Shown here: one piece after another, positions 26,753 through 34,708 of the stretch | How the letters are laid out: each line of letters opens with the position of its first letter | How positions within the stretch are numbered: the first letter of the stretch is position 1 | NCBI GenBank assembly: GCA_017618625.1 | Contig: JAFZTV010000012.1 | Location: 1-64,000 of the forward strand | Origin: Bacteroidales bacterium | GTDB taxonomy: Bacteria > Bacteroidota > Bacteroidia > Bacteroidales > P3 | DNA length: 64,000 nucleotides | Direction of reading: 5' to 3' | Notes under the pieces: model-generated | Seen by the model: only the letters and a program-made list of their open reading frames with translations | What the model was told of the DNA's origin: nothing | Database searches by the model: none | Program-made: the position numbers and the translations under genes

Positions 26753-27270
26753 ATTTCGTCGTTGTTTAGTCGGTTTACTATTACTGTGGCGTTTTTGAGT
26801 CGGATATGGCCGTGACCGGCCAGTTTTCGGAGGCGTTTGAGTATGCGGTGTCGGGTGGAGATGACGGAGTCGCGTTTCACGTCGAGTGTTGTGGCGATGT
26901 CGTCGTCGCTGTAGCCGTCGGCCATAAGTTGGAAGTATATGCGCTCGCGCTTGGAGAGGAGTGAGGCGAGCTTTTCGATGCTTTCGCGTAGCCGTTCGTT
27001 TGACTCCTCGTCGGACAGCGGCTCATCCGGATGCTCTTCTATCGGCAGCGCGTCGTGTAAGCTTGCGTTCCGCCTATGACGGCTCCACGTGTCGCGGCAG
27101 CGCCACCACACGAAATTCCTGCGCTGCATGGCGGTGGCATTCTCACGCAGTGTGTCGTAATGAGTGAGGATGTTGAAATAGGCTTCGCTCACCAGCTCGC
27201 GGCAGAGTGTCTCATCGCCCTTTACACGGACGATGAAGAAACGCTCTATATAGTCGCGGTGGGACATGAT
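26749..27270 (-). CDS. ECF-type sigma-70 factor
   Basis: About 173 residues from the Met at 27270. Region 2-like helices lie at the start ('YIERFFIVRVKGDETLCREL'), including a Trp-rich 'FVWWRCRDTWSRHRR' segment. Region 4 shows 'LSKRERIYFQLMADGYSDDD' and 'ATTLDVKRDSVISTRHRIL', a helix-turn-helix that reads the -35 element. A longer frame to 27414 exists, but that part is encoded by octamer repeats and the hairpin at 27391-27414, so I reject it; a GTG a few codons upstream remains possible. It heads a three-gene operon with two membrane proteins. Confidence 0.7.
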   Translation of the reverse strand: MMSHRDYIERFFIVRVKGDETLCRELVSEAYFNILTHYDTLRENATAMQRRNFVWWRCRDTWSRHRRNASLHDALPIEEHPDEPLSDEESNERLRESIEKLASLLSKRERIYFQLMADGYSDDDIATTLDVKRDSVISTRHRILKRLRKLAGHGHIRLKNATVIVNRLNNDEI

Positions 27271-27390
27271 GAGCTTCACGATGTCGTCACGCTTGGCGTC
27301 GGGGGAGATTATGGAGGAGGAATGTTTGATGTTGATATGTTGATATGTTTGATGTTTATGGGTTGAAGTTGGTGGCGAATTGAGGAAGAA

Positions 27391-27414
27391 GTGCCGGATT
27401 CGGAAATCCGGCAC
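27391..27414 (-). terminator. Hairpin after the lipoprotein gene
   Basis: GTGCCGGATT and AATCCGGCAC form a perfect 10-bp stem around a 4-base loop, 14 bp past the stop at 27429. It has no T run. Decayed octamer repeats (about 27325-27362) lie between it and the sigma gene start. Confidence 0.5.
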
Positions 27415-27428
27415 AACGGGTGCTCAAC

Positions 27429-28331
27429 TTAGTTTAGGTATTCGTATTCGTAGCTTGTTGTGCCGCTATCAGATGCGATTTTCACTATGCAGGATGTTGG
27501 ATAATCGCCCTTGTAGGTGTAGGTATAGGTGACACTCTCAGTAGTGTTGCGATTGATGTCTTGATATTTACTGGCAAGGATGTTGTTTTTGTCAAACACT
27601 TTAAACGTTGAACCTAGAAGATAGTAATCCTCGTTAAGGTCATTGAGCCACGAGACGCCCAATCCACAGAAAGGATTGCGCTTATTGTCGTAGGTAAACT
27701 CATTTGTCTTAATGTATCCATCATAATCCCACACCATCTTTGATATGTTGTTCCCATCCCAAGTTATAGAGACTTTGAAGATTAACTCACCCGATTTGCT
27801 GTTTGCTTTGAGTTGCAGGCAGGCTTCGTTCTGCTGCAGGTCTAACGGCATAAGCATGTCGAGCATCAGATTGTTATCGAAAGAGCCTTTCGAGCCATCG
27901 GGAAGATTCAGGTAGATGAAATCGATGGCTGTTATTTTGCCGTCGGTTTGAGTGAACTTTGCTGTACTTCTAAGGATTCCTCCAACATAGTAATCGGCTT
28001 GTTGAAGATATTTGCCGTCGTAGGTAAAATCCGTTTTACAGTAGTGGTCATTGAGGAAATCTTTATAGATAATACTCGCTAAGCGTTTGCCATCATAAGA
28101 ATAAGTATATAAATAAGTCGTATCGGGAGGGCAGTATAATATTGCTCTTGATACAAGCTTGTTGCCTTCCCACTTCCACAGTTCTCTATAAGAGCCTTGC
28201 ATCGAAAGACCTTCTCCTGAGTAAACTATCTTGCTGATTTTCTTTTTGGGGTTGTAAACGCCGTCTTTTTGGCAGGATGAGGCGGCGAGGAGCAGCAGGG
28301 CTGCTGTTGCGATTAGAAGGGTTCTTTTCAT
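27429..28331 (-). CDS. Lipoprotein with YD-like repeats, paralogue 2
   Basis: A 300-residue protein; the start at 28331 is the Met that begins the signal MKRTLLIATAALLLLAASSC (Cys at 20). Repeated 'YSYDGKRLASI', 'FTYDGKYLQQA' and 'FTYDNKRNPF' strands resemble the YD/RHS-type repeats seen in other Bacteroidota lipoproteins. It is about 45% like the neighbouring gene at 28352 by eye, sharing 'DGVYNPKKKISKI' after the Cys and the C-terminal 'YEYLN'. It is a tandem duplicate with a 20-bp gap. Likely an outer-membrane lipoprotein; function unknown. Confidence 0.8.
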   Translation of the reverse strand: MKRTLLIATAALLLLAASSCQKDGVYNPKKKISKIVYSGEGLSMQGSYRELWKWEGNKLVSRAILYCPPDTTYLYTYSYDGKRLASIIYKDFLNDHYCKTDFTYDGKYLQQADYYVGGILRSTAKFTQTDGKITAIDFIYLNLPDGSKGSFDNNLMLDMLMPLDLQQNEACLQLKANSKSGELIFKVSITWDGNNISKMVWDYDGYIKTNEFTYDNKRNPFCGLGVSWLNDLNEDYYLLGSTFKVFDKNNILASKYQDINRNTTESVTYTYTYKGDYPTSCIVKIASDSGTTSYEYEYLN

Positions 28332-28351
28332 AATTATGGGGATGTTTTGAC

Positions 28352-29284
28352 TTAGTTCAGGTATTCGTATTGGTAGCGGTAGGTTCTGTTGTTGCTCTGT
28401 ACGTCCATCCAATTTGTGGTACATGTTGTCGGATAATCGTCCTCATAGGTGTAGGTATAAGTGGTGCTTGTGCGAGCAGACGAATGAGTGTATTCGCATG
28501 TCAAGACGTTGTTTCTGTCGTACACAAAATAGCTTGGTTCTTGCCTCCAGTCGTCAATATCGACTAACAGATGGAGGTACATAACACCCATTCCGCAAAA
28601 AGGATTTCTTTTATCATCGTAGGTAAAAACACCTGTCTGCACATCACCCTCAAGGGTTGACACCATCTTTGTAATGTTATTTCCATCCCATGTCAGTTCG
28701 ATTTTTGCTATGTGTTCTTCCGATTCGCCTTTAGCGTTGGCTTGACGACTTACACCGCTCATTTGTATATCCAATGGCAAGAGCATATCCAGCATTGAAG
28801 TACCAATGAAAGCATTTTTCCCAACGAAACGGTGATAGGTGATATCGATGGCTGATATTTTTCCATTGGTATGCGAAAATTGAACACTACAATAATGACG
28901 ACCATCGGAGTAGTGTTCGGCCGACGAAAGTTTTTTTCCATCATACGAAAAGTCCGTCTTACAAGAGTAGCCATTAGTCGTGTAGGCGATACTCGCAAGG
29001 CGTTTGCCGTCGTAAGAATAAGTGAATTGGGCAGCAGCCTCGCCATCAGCGTCGAACAAAGTTCTGGAAGCAAGTTTGTCTCCATCCCACGTCCATTGTT
29101 CGTTCAAGCACATTGGGTTATCATACGCATAGCCAGATGCATCGGAAGGAGTTGAGCTACTTGAACTGCTGATTTTGCTGATTTTCTTTTTGGGGTTGTA
29201 CACTCCGTCCTGGTCTTTTTGGCAGGATGGGATGATGAGAAGCAGCAAGGCTGCCGCCGCGAAGTAAAAGATGGTTCTTTTCAT
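28352..29284 (-). CDS. Lipoprotein with YD-like repeats, paralogue 1
   Basis: A 310-residue lipoprotein, signal ending IIPSC (Cys at 21), then 'DGVYNPKKKISKI' and a short Ser tract. YD-like strands recur ('YSYDGKRLASIAY', 'FSYDGKKLSSAEHY', 'FTYDDKRNPFCG'). It is the upstream copy of the tandem pair and carries the promoter-leader cassette described at 29285-29494. Two copies with different centres but near identical ends suggest divergence after duplication. Confidence 0.8.
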   Translation of the reverse strand: MKRTIFYFAAAALLLLIIPSCQKDQDGVYNPKKKISKISSSSSSTPSDASGYAYDNPMCLNEQWTWDGDKLASRTLFDADGEAAAQFTYSYDGKRLASIAYTTNGYSCKTDFSYDGKKLSSAEHYSDGRHYCSVQFSHTNGKISAIDITYHRFVGKNAFIGTSMLDMLLPLDIQMSGVSRQANAKGESEEHIAKIELTWDGNNITKMVSTLEGDVQTGVFTYDDKRNPFCGMGVMYLHLLVDIDDWRQEPSYFVYDRNNVLTCEYTHSSARTSTTYTYTYEDDYPTTCTTNWMDVQSNNRTYRYQYEYLN

Positions 29285-29494
29285 AACTGTATGTTTTTTT
29301 GTTGATATGTTTTATGTTGATAGGTTGAAGTCGGTGGTTGGATTTTTTTTGTGGTTATATAGTTAGTAGCAAAAAATGACAAAAACCGTGAGGAAAGGAA
29401 AAAAATCCAAGAGAAAATTACTCCCTTACACTATGTAATAGAAAAAATGGGGGTGAAAATTGACAAATGGGGTGAAGTTTTAACATTTTTTTTC
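29285..29494 (-). promoter_or_regulatory. Promoter-leader cassette, copy A
   Basis: On the minus strand: a pair of ACCCC boxes 19 bp apart within 29443-29480, a -7-like ATTTTTTGC at 29369-29377, a conserved GGTTATATAACC-like stretch, then octamer repeats leading to the ATG at 29284. The same order is seen at 33864-34062, and the -7 box plus leader again at about 31284-31404. Confidence 0.6.
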
Positions 29495-30692
29495 ATTTCA
29501 CTGCCAGTTTGCGGGTGGTGGTGGCGGTGGTGGTGGTTACTTGGAGGGTGTAGAGTCCTGGGGTGAGGGTCGAGGTGTCGAGGGTTGTGGAGGTGCCGCA
29601 GTTGCGGAGGGTGCGTATCAGGCGGCCGTTGATGTCGCAGATGGTGAGCTCTTGTATCTCTGCGTCGCAGGTGACGACGGTGCTGTTGCTAGCTGGGTTA
29701 GGATATATTCTGACCGCCGACTGCTGACTGCCGACTGCTTCACCTATGCCTTCGTCACCGCCTGGGTTGTCGGGGTCAGGGTTCTCGGGGTCATCAGGGT
29801 CTTCAACAACGTCTGTTATCAAGAGTTCCATGCGGTCCTCCTCCCATTGCGGCAGCGGCTCGATGATGGCCATCATGTGATCCCATGATTCTCCGCGATC
29901 ATGAGGCGTGCAATCCGCACCAAAGACTCTGACATCTGACGGTCCATTAATTTGCGTCCTGAAGGAATAATAGACCTTCGACCTGCATGACAGCATTTCT
30001 ATTTTCCAATAGAGAAAGGTATCCCTTATGTGGACGGGCTGGTCGAAATAGATTTCCAGCACTTGCACCTGTTCATCAAACAATGTGCAGTCTTCTAATG
30101 GTATGGGATAGTATGCGTTATTGACGGAGTCATATACCGTCTCAGGATATGCTATTTCACCTGTTGTAATCGGGTGGGTCATATACCGCCTGACACCCAC
30201 AGTGGTTTCGTCCAAGGTTATGCTGTCAAGCCTCTCGAAATGGGTGCCGTCGTCAGCTTTTTCACAGATATAAATCCTCACATAGTCGCCGGGATGGAAT
30301 TCCTTGACACTGTCGATAAACACAGCGACACCGTAGATGTCGATATCGCCGTGTGGCAGGGGGTTTTGATGGTAGTCGCCAAAGTATTCGTTCCAGCCGG
30401 GATAGTTGGGGTGTCCTGGTACCACATCAATGCATCCGATATAATTATGTAAATACTCACTGCCAACTGGCCCAAATCCAACCTTGTCTTTAGTACACAT
30501 GGAAACGGAGTCTATGATATGGCCTACTGATTCATCGTAGCTCCATACGGGCATCCAGAATTCATGAACGAGGGGGGTGTGAGCATATCGGTAGTAGTTG
30601 GTGTCAACTACTGTCTGCGCGTTCAGGTCTATAGCTGGCAGCGAGGACAGAACTATTGCAAAAAAAACGAAGCTAAGTATGTTTGTTTTCAT
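29493..30692 (-). CDS. Secreted T9SS cargo protein
   Basis: A 399-residue protein from the Met at 30692 (signal MKTNILSFVFFAIVLSSLPA, cut near residue 27 after Asn-Ala-Gln). The body (about 30-300) is a beta-rich domain with no recognised family. An acidic Pro/Asp/Asn linker follows (about 305-325). The last 75 residues are a T9SS type A sorting domain ('IYPNPASNSTVV', 'ELTICDINGRLIRTL', 'LTPGLYTLQV', 'KLAVK'). The stretch just before it (AVGSQQSAV) is encoded by a heptamer repeat found in non-coding DNA elsewhere. Confidence 0.75.
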   Translation of the reverse strand: MKTNILSFVFFAIVLSSLPAIDLNAQTVVDTNYYRYAHTPLVHEFWMPVWSYDESVGHIIDSVSMCTKDKVGFGPVGSEYLHNYIGCIDVVPGHPNYPGWNEYFGDYHQNPLPHGDIDIYGVAVFIDSVKEFHPGDYVRIYICEKADDGTHFERLDSITLDETTVGVRRYMTHPITTGEIAYPETVYDSVNNAYYPIPLEDCTLFDEQVQVLEIYFDQPVHIRDTFLYWKIEMLSCRSKVYYSFRTQINGPSDVRVFGADCTPHDRGESWDHMMAIIEPLPQWEEDRMELLITDVVEDPDDPENPDPDNPGGDEGIGEAVGSQQSAVRIYPNPASNSTVVTCDAEIQELTICDINGRLIRTLRNCGTSTTLDTSTLTPGLYTLQVTTTTATTTRKLAVK

Positions 30693-30724
30693 AGTTTGTG
30701 GTTTTATTTGTAAATAATAACTAT

Positions 30725-30733
30725 GCAAATGTA
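30725..30733 (-). promoter_or_regulatory. Promoter for the T9SS cargo gene
   Basis: The minus strand reads TACATTTGC with a TTG about 19 bases upstream, giving a leader of about 25 nt before the ATG at 30692. Confidence 0.65.
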
Positions 30734-31156
30734 TTTTTTTACATGACAATAAAAAAAACTAATAGCAAATCTGCTCGACATTCGATATCTGTATGGGACA
30801 TTGTATTAAAAAACTATTCGTCCCTACTTTTCTATAAGTTGTAGGATTATTTCGACTGCTCATTCTTTCTTTTCATAATTTAATTATTTGGGGGTTAATA
30901 AATAGAAATCGTTTACAGACGGTATAAGGGATGAGTCTTTCACAGCTGTCGAACGTTTGCAACCTTCATCTATTTCAGCTTTTATGGAAAAAGCGGAAAA
31001 ACTCCTATGGTTCAAAAATATTTTACTTTCAATACCCTGACGCAAACAAATAAAAATCATTATGTAAAGGATTTGATTTTACCCATTGCCATTGGGGTTG
31101 CATTGCTGCAAAACGTGCTTTGGACTCGGTTAATTAAAGAATTGACATATTGTCTG
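30734..31156. other. Non-coding stretch
   Basis: AT-rich DNA between the T9SS cargo promoter and the orphan sorting-domain tail. I see no supported gene, RNA or terminator in it. A 69-codon plus-strand frame at 31007 overlaps the sorting-domain remnant and has no promoter. Confidence 0.5.
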
Positions 31157-31297
31157 TTATTTGGTGACTTTTATGATTTTGTGTCTTGTTGTGGTTTCGG
31201 TGCTTTTTATTGTTAGGTAGTAGATGCCGACGGGGAGGGGAGAGAGGTTTAATGTGATTGTTTGATTGTGTGATTGTGTTAATGTTTCAGGTTGATA
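31157..31297 (-). pseudogene. Orphan T9SS sorting-domain tail
   Basis: The minus strand here encodes 'LSPLPVGIYYLTIKS' and then 'TETTTRHKIIKVTK' before a TAA at 31157-31159. This is the end of a type A T9SS sorting domain (final beta strands, Gly-x-Tyr-Tyr, basic tail). Upstream the frame is closed by a stop near 31310 and is made of repeat sequence, so no start or mature domain remains. It looks like the remnant of a deleted secreted protein gene, left directly behind a promoter-leader cassette. Confidence 0.65.
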
Positions 31298-31404
31298 GGT
31301 TGGTTTTTTTTATGTTGATATGTGGATAGGTTGATGTGTTTTTTGTTGATGTGGTTAAGCCGGTGGTTGGATTTTTTGTGGTTATATAGTTGGTTGCAAA
31401 GACA
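31284..31404 (-). promoter_or_regulatory. Promoter-leader cassette, copy B
   Basis: The minus strand carries TGTCTTTGC at 31396-31404, then the conserved GGTTATATAACC-like and CCAACCACCG-like segments and octamer repeats, as in the other two cassettes. It now points only at the orphan sorting-domain tail, and beyond it at the T9SS cargo gene. Confidence 0.55.
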
Positions 31405-31446
31405 AACAATTTTGTCGAAGATGCTTTTTGCTAAACTCGGTGTAGA

Positions 31447-32727
31447 TTATTTTTTTCCCTTTGAGTCTTTAACATCACGAACCAGCCGCACGGAGAGGCC
31501 GAAGCATCGGACTTCGTTGCAGACGCCCATACTCCCGTCGTAGTGGAAGAGATAGCGTACATAGCCTTCGGAAATATGAGTGCTTGACCAGTAACGCCCT
31601 TCTGGCTCTTCCATATAGTGGATGACCTCCGTGCCACCCCGGAATTCGGCTGCTGGCAGGAAAATACAGCCAAGGTTTTCCATAATTTCCCATTCGCTAA
31701 GCGTCAGTACGAAGGCGTGGTAAGAACCGTAGGTGTTTAGATCGCATATCGGGGTTACGCCCTCAGGATGCTGATATCCGTCGGGGAAAATCACTAATCC
31801 ATTCACGTTGTTCACGACGGCTTTTCTGAAAGAGAGGGGATAGCCGTTGTAGAGTGAAATCTGGCCGTCACGGTTGAACAGAAGGTAATTCCATTCGCCC
31901 TCTGTCAGGGTGCGCCACATGCCTGGAAGGTTGCCGCCGTTGCTGATGGCGTTGTAAACACCCCAGTCGGCATTGGCATAGGAGCCCGTAAGGTTGGTGT
32001 ATTCGCTGTTGCCTGGTTGGTAGTCGGTGGCGTTTGCGCTCGTTGACCAGGGCTGATAGGCGCGAGCGCCGCTGTTCCATCCGCTGGTACCCCATCCGAA
32101 GAGGTCGATCCAGCCTGTGTATGTAGACGAGATGTTGGCGTTGTCGTCGCCGATGCAGTCGTACTGATGCTCGGCGAAGCGCCAAGTGCCGACCTCGGTG
32201 CCTCCAGTTGCAACGGCATGGGAGCCAGTGGTTGTGAACTGAAGGTTGCCTTTTGAGAAATGAACCTTACGGTCTGCCGCAACCGAGAATACTGCGTAGG
32301 ATGCTCCGTTGTGGTCGAAGGCCCTAGAGGCTGTGTGCGGGTCGTCGTGGTCACTTGGGTCGTCGGTGGTGCCAGGGTTGTCGGGATTAGATGGGTCGCC
32401 ATCTACAACAATGACGTGGCACACGTCACTTTTTTCGCCAGCACTGGCTGTTATGTCGCAGCTGCCAACTGCAACTGCTGTGACCACCCCGGATGCGTTG
32501 ACTGTGGCCACGGCAGGACGACTGCTGAACCACTCCAAGTCCTGCGTGGCATCGCTGGGCGACACGATGGCTGATAACTGATAAGTGGAGCCGAGCGAAA
32601 GTTTTACAGAGGGCTGTTTGATATTGACGCTGTCAACCTCAACCGTGTCGGGTTTGCAGCTGCTTAATAGTGACAGGGCCACGCAAAACGCTGCCGACAC
32701 CACTGTTAGAAAGATGGTCTTTTTCAT
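31447..32727 (-). CDS. Lipoprotein with bacterial Ig-like domain
   Basis: A 426-residue protein starting at the Met at 32727; signal MKKTIFLTVVSAAFCVALSL ending LLSSC. Residues about 38-110 form a BIG2-type Ig-like domain ('LSLGSTYQLSAIVSPSDATQ', 'SSRPAVATVNASGVVTAVAV'). An Asp/Pro/Asn linker leads to a domain of about 280 residues ('FSKGNLQFTTTG', 'WRFAEHQYDCIGDDNANIS', 'GWIDLFGWGTSGW'), a common Bacteroidales surface-lipoprotein module of unknown function. It ends in a short basic tail. Likely exposed on the cell surface. Confidence 0.8.
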   Translation of the reverse strand: MKKTIFLTVVSAAFCVALSLLSSCKPDTVEVDSVNIKQPSVKLSLGSTYQLSAIVSPSDATQDLEWFSSRPAVATVNASGVVTAVAVGSCDITASAGEKSDVCHVIVVDGDPSNPDNPGTTDDPSDHDDPHTASRAFDHNGASYAVFSVAADRKVHFSKGNLQFTTTGSHAVATGGTEVGTWRFAEHQYDCIGDDNANISSTYTGWIDLFGWGTSGWNSGARAYQPWSTSANATDYQPGNSEYTNLTGSYANADWGVYNAISNGGNLPGMWRTLTEGEWNYLLFNRDGQISLYNGYPLSFRKAVVNNVNGLVIFPDGYQHPEGVTPICDLNTYGSYHAFVLTLSEWEIMENLGCIFLPAAEFRGGTEVIHYMEEPEGRYWSSTHISEGYVRYLFHYDGSMGVCNEVRCFGLSVRLVRDVKDSKGKK

Positions 32728-32770
32728 GATTTTGATATTTTGGGTTAATCCTAGTTTATACACTTTTGCG

Positions 32771-33082
32771 TTATACAGACTGCTGGCCGTTGCCGTCGCC
32801 TGATAAACGCTTTTTGTAGATGTGGTAGCTCCACGCTGCTCCTGGCACCGCCATCAACGCGCTGATTGCCACTCCTATCCAGAGCGACGACTCGTTATAA
32901 CCGAACAGCTGTCGCACAAAGTCGCCCACGGCAAGCGACACAAACCATATCGCCCATGCCGCCAGCAGGAATTTCCATTTCCCGTACCTTTTCCCACGCA
33001 GCTTCGTAAGCAACCTTTCAAAGACCACCGTCGATAACACTATGCCCAGCGCAATCCCTATAAAATACTTTATCGCTATCAT
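32771..33082 (-). CDS. Small membrane protein of unknown function
   Basis: A 103-residue protein starting at the Met at 33082, since longer starts would run into the gene at 33105. Three hydrophobic stretches are seen (about 3-20, 38-55 and 64-80) with a basic C-terminal tail. I recognise no family. It lies 22 bp after the FISUMP-like lipoprotein and 43 bp before the Ig-like lipoprotein on the same strand, so it is probably part of that transcript. Confidence 0.6.
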   Translation of the reverse strand: MIAIKYFIGIALGIVLSTVVFERLLTKLRGKRYGKWKFLLAAWAIWFVSLAVGDFVRQLFGYNESSLWIGVAISALMAVPGAAWSYHIYKKRLSGDGNGQQSV

Positions 33083-33104
33083 ATTATGCGAAATAAATGA
33101 TACA

Positions 33105-33863
33105 TTACTGCTGGTTGCGCACCGCACGTACACATCTTCCACCGACACGATTACCATTCGCTAATACATGTTGATATCCTGTGTATAGGAAAGAATATTC
33201 ATAAGCATGAGGGTATTCCGGATGAAGCGAACTTGACTGATACCATCCGTAATTTACATCATCAACCATACGACTTCCTATAACATATATATTATTGTCA
33301 TCATAGACGGGAACGATACAACCTGCTGCGGGGAGAAAAATACTCTGTCCGTTTTCGGCTGTGAATTTCCATCCGTTGGTTCCGTTCTGCGTAGTCCATC
33401 CCGAGGAGGTGTTTTCCATTAGTTCTTCCCAATCCTCTTTGGTGGGAATGTGAGCCCCGTTGCCAAGAATTACGGTGGCCACATCGTCTGATGGCTCAAG
33501 GACTGTCAGCATGTCGGTAAAGCCATTGTGACCGTCTTCGGGATTGTTACAATACTTGGTGAACTTCCAACTTCCAGTGTCGCACCATCTATATGTAGTG
33601 TACCAATAAATATCCTTCGTCTGCACTTCTCCCCATGCGTAATAGTCGCCGTACTCTTCGGGAGTGGCGGCGCCTATGTTGCAGCTGTACCACAGCAGTC
33701 CGCTGGGCAGGCCGAGGTCAACCCATTCACCGGGGACTTCTGGGGTATCCGTGTCGCCGTTCTCCCCTCCGGGAGTTGTCAGTTCAATGTCGTTTCTTTC
33801 GCATGACGCGATGCCGACCATCAGCAGCATTCCAGCTGCAAGGTAAAATAATGTCTTTTTCAT
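33105..33863 (-). CDS. FISUMP-type lipoprotein
   Basis: A 252-residue lipoprotein, signal MKKTLFYLAAGMLLMVGIAS then Cys at 21. After an acidic Thr/Pro/Gly linker, residues about 45-250 match the FISUMP module: 'WVDLGLPSGLLWYSCNIGAA', 'YYAWGE', 'IPTKEDWEELM', 'FLPAAG', and a terminal 'GGRCVRAV'. The module is abundant in Fibrobacter and Bacteroidota surface proteins; its function is unknown. It is transcribed from the cassette at 33864-34062 and heads the set with the two genes downstream. Confidence 0.85.
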   Translation of the reverse strand: MKKTLFYLAAGMLLMVGIASCERNDIELTTPGGENGDTDTPEVPGEWVDLGLPSGLLWYSCNIGAATPEEYGDYYAWGEVQTKDIYWYTTYRWCDTGSWKFTKYCNNPEDGHNGFTDMLTVLEPSDDVATVILGNGAHIPTKEDWEELMENTSSGWTTQNGTNGWKFTAENGQSIFLPAAGCIVPVYDDNNIYVIGSRMVDDVNYGWYQSSSLHPEYPHAYEYSFLYTGYQHVLANGNRVGGRCVRAVRNQQ

Positions 33864-34062
33864 AACTGTATGTTTTTTTTGTTGATATGTTTTATGTTGA
33901 TAGGTTGAAGTCGGTGGTTGGTTTTTTTTGTGGTTATAAAGTTAGTTGCAAAATTAGACAAAAACCGTCATCACACTAGACAAAAATTGTCGTCTCATTA
34001 TATACATAGACGCAAAGGGGGTAAAAAATTGACAAAGGGGGTGAAATTTTAACATTTTTTTT
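33864..34062 (-). promoter_or_regulatory. Promoter-leader cassette, copy C
   Basis: The clearest copy. On the minus strand: two ACCCCC boxes 20 bp apart (within 34013-34046), two GACAA/TTGTC-type boxes (about 33957-33995), the -7 box TAATTTTGC at 33948-33956, the conserved GGTTATAA-like stretch, then octamer repeats and the ATG at 33863. The leader would be about 77 nt. Confidence 0.65.
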
Positions 34063-34216
34063 CGGGAAGGGGTTGGAGTTAAGGGGGAATATTGTTGGCT
34101 ATCAGTGGGTTGGGTTGAATGGGGAAATTTGGCGGAAATTTTGAAGAAATCTAGCGGGGTTGTGGGAGAGAAATAATTCAGTTTTTGAAGAAATATTATA
34201 GGGTTGACGGGTGCTT

Positions 34217-34318
34217 CCTAAGCTGTAAGTGGTGTGTCTCCGACACTCATGTTGTTGCGGTTGGACCCCCACACTCCCAGTGTGGGGTTAATAGGATGGT
34301 GTGCTTTCGGCACACGAT
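34217..34318. repeat. Cluster of short palindromes, REP-like
   Basis: Three hairpins in about 100 bp: an AGTGGTGT/ACACT stem near 34228-34250, CCCCACACT-CCC-AGTGTGGGG (34266-34287, perfect) and GTGTGC-TTTCG-GCACAC (about 34299-34315). Such clusters resemble REP elements mobilised by single-strand (RAYT) transposases, but no transposase is present here. Confidence 0.5.
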
Positions 34319-34331
34319 TGAGGGGGAGTAA

Positions 34332-34355
34332 AAAAGCCGCTTGGAAAGCGGCTTT
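34332..34355. terminator. Bidirectional terminator
   Basis: AAAAGCCGCTT and AAGCGGCTTTT form a perfect 11-bp stem with a 2-base loop; T runs on either strand fit termination of the HEPN/MNT operon. Confidence 0.85.
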
Positions 34356-34360
34356 TGGGC

Positions 34361-34708
34361 TTATTGCAGGTCGGTGATGTATTTTTCTACCTGCTGTTTC
34401 AATATCGGTAGGTCGTTGGTGTAGGTCTCCCAGACAAACAACGGGCTTGTGTTGTAGTAGCCGTGCACCAACACGTTGCGCATGTCGATAATCTGACGCC
34501 AGGGGATTTCAGAATGGCTTTCGCGGAACTCCTTGGTCAACAAGTTGGCCGCCTCGCCTATGACCATGATGTTGTAAACTACTGCGTGGTAGCACATCAC
34601 GTCGGCTTTCATTTGTTCGAGGGTTTTGCCACGAAGGAAATCCTCGATGTGAGTAATGCTGCCGACGATATGCCGCAATCTTTCGATGTCTCTACTTTGC
34701 TCTCTCAT
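34361..34708 (-). CDS. hepT: HEPN-domain ribonuclease toxin (HepT/DUF86)
   Basis: A 115-residue helical protein of the HEPN family. The catalytic R-x4-H-x-Y motif is 'RNVLVHGYY', about residues 78-86, preceded by 'IGEAANLL' and 'IPWRQIIDM', classic DUF86 landmarks. Known HepT proteins cut RNA and are silenced when their MntA partner attaches AMP to the Tyr of this motif. It overlaps the antitoxin gene by 17 bp, the usual order and coupling of HEPN/MNT pairs. Confidence 0.88.
   Translation of the reverse strand: MREQSRDIERLRHIVGSITHIEDFLRGKTLEQMKADVMCYHAVVYNIMVIGEAANLLTKEFRESHSEIPWRQIIDMRNVLVHGYYNTSPLFVWETYTNDLPILKQQVEKYITDLQ

Noticed and set aside
27271..27414. N-terminal extension of the ECF sigma factor to 27414
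   Set aside because: It is encoded by octamer repeats and a 10-bp-stem hairpin that belongs to the end of the lipoprotein transcript.
31007..31216. 69-codon plus-strand frame with a hydrophobic stretch
   Set aside because: It overlaps the T9SS tail remnant on the other strand, has no promoter and no recognisable family.
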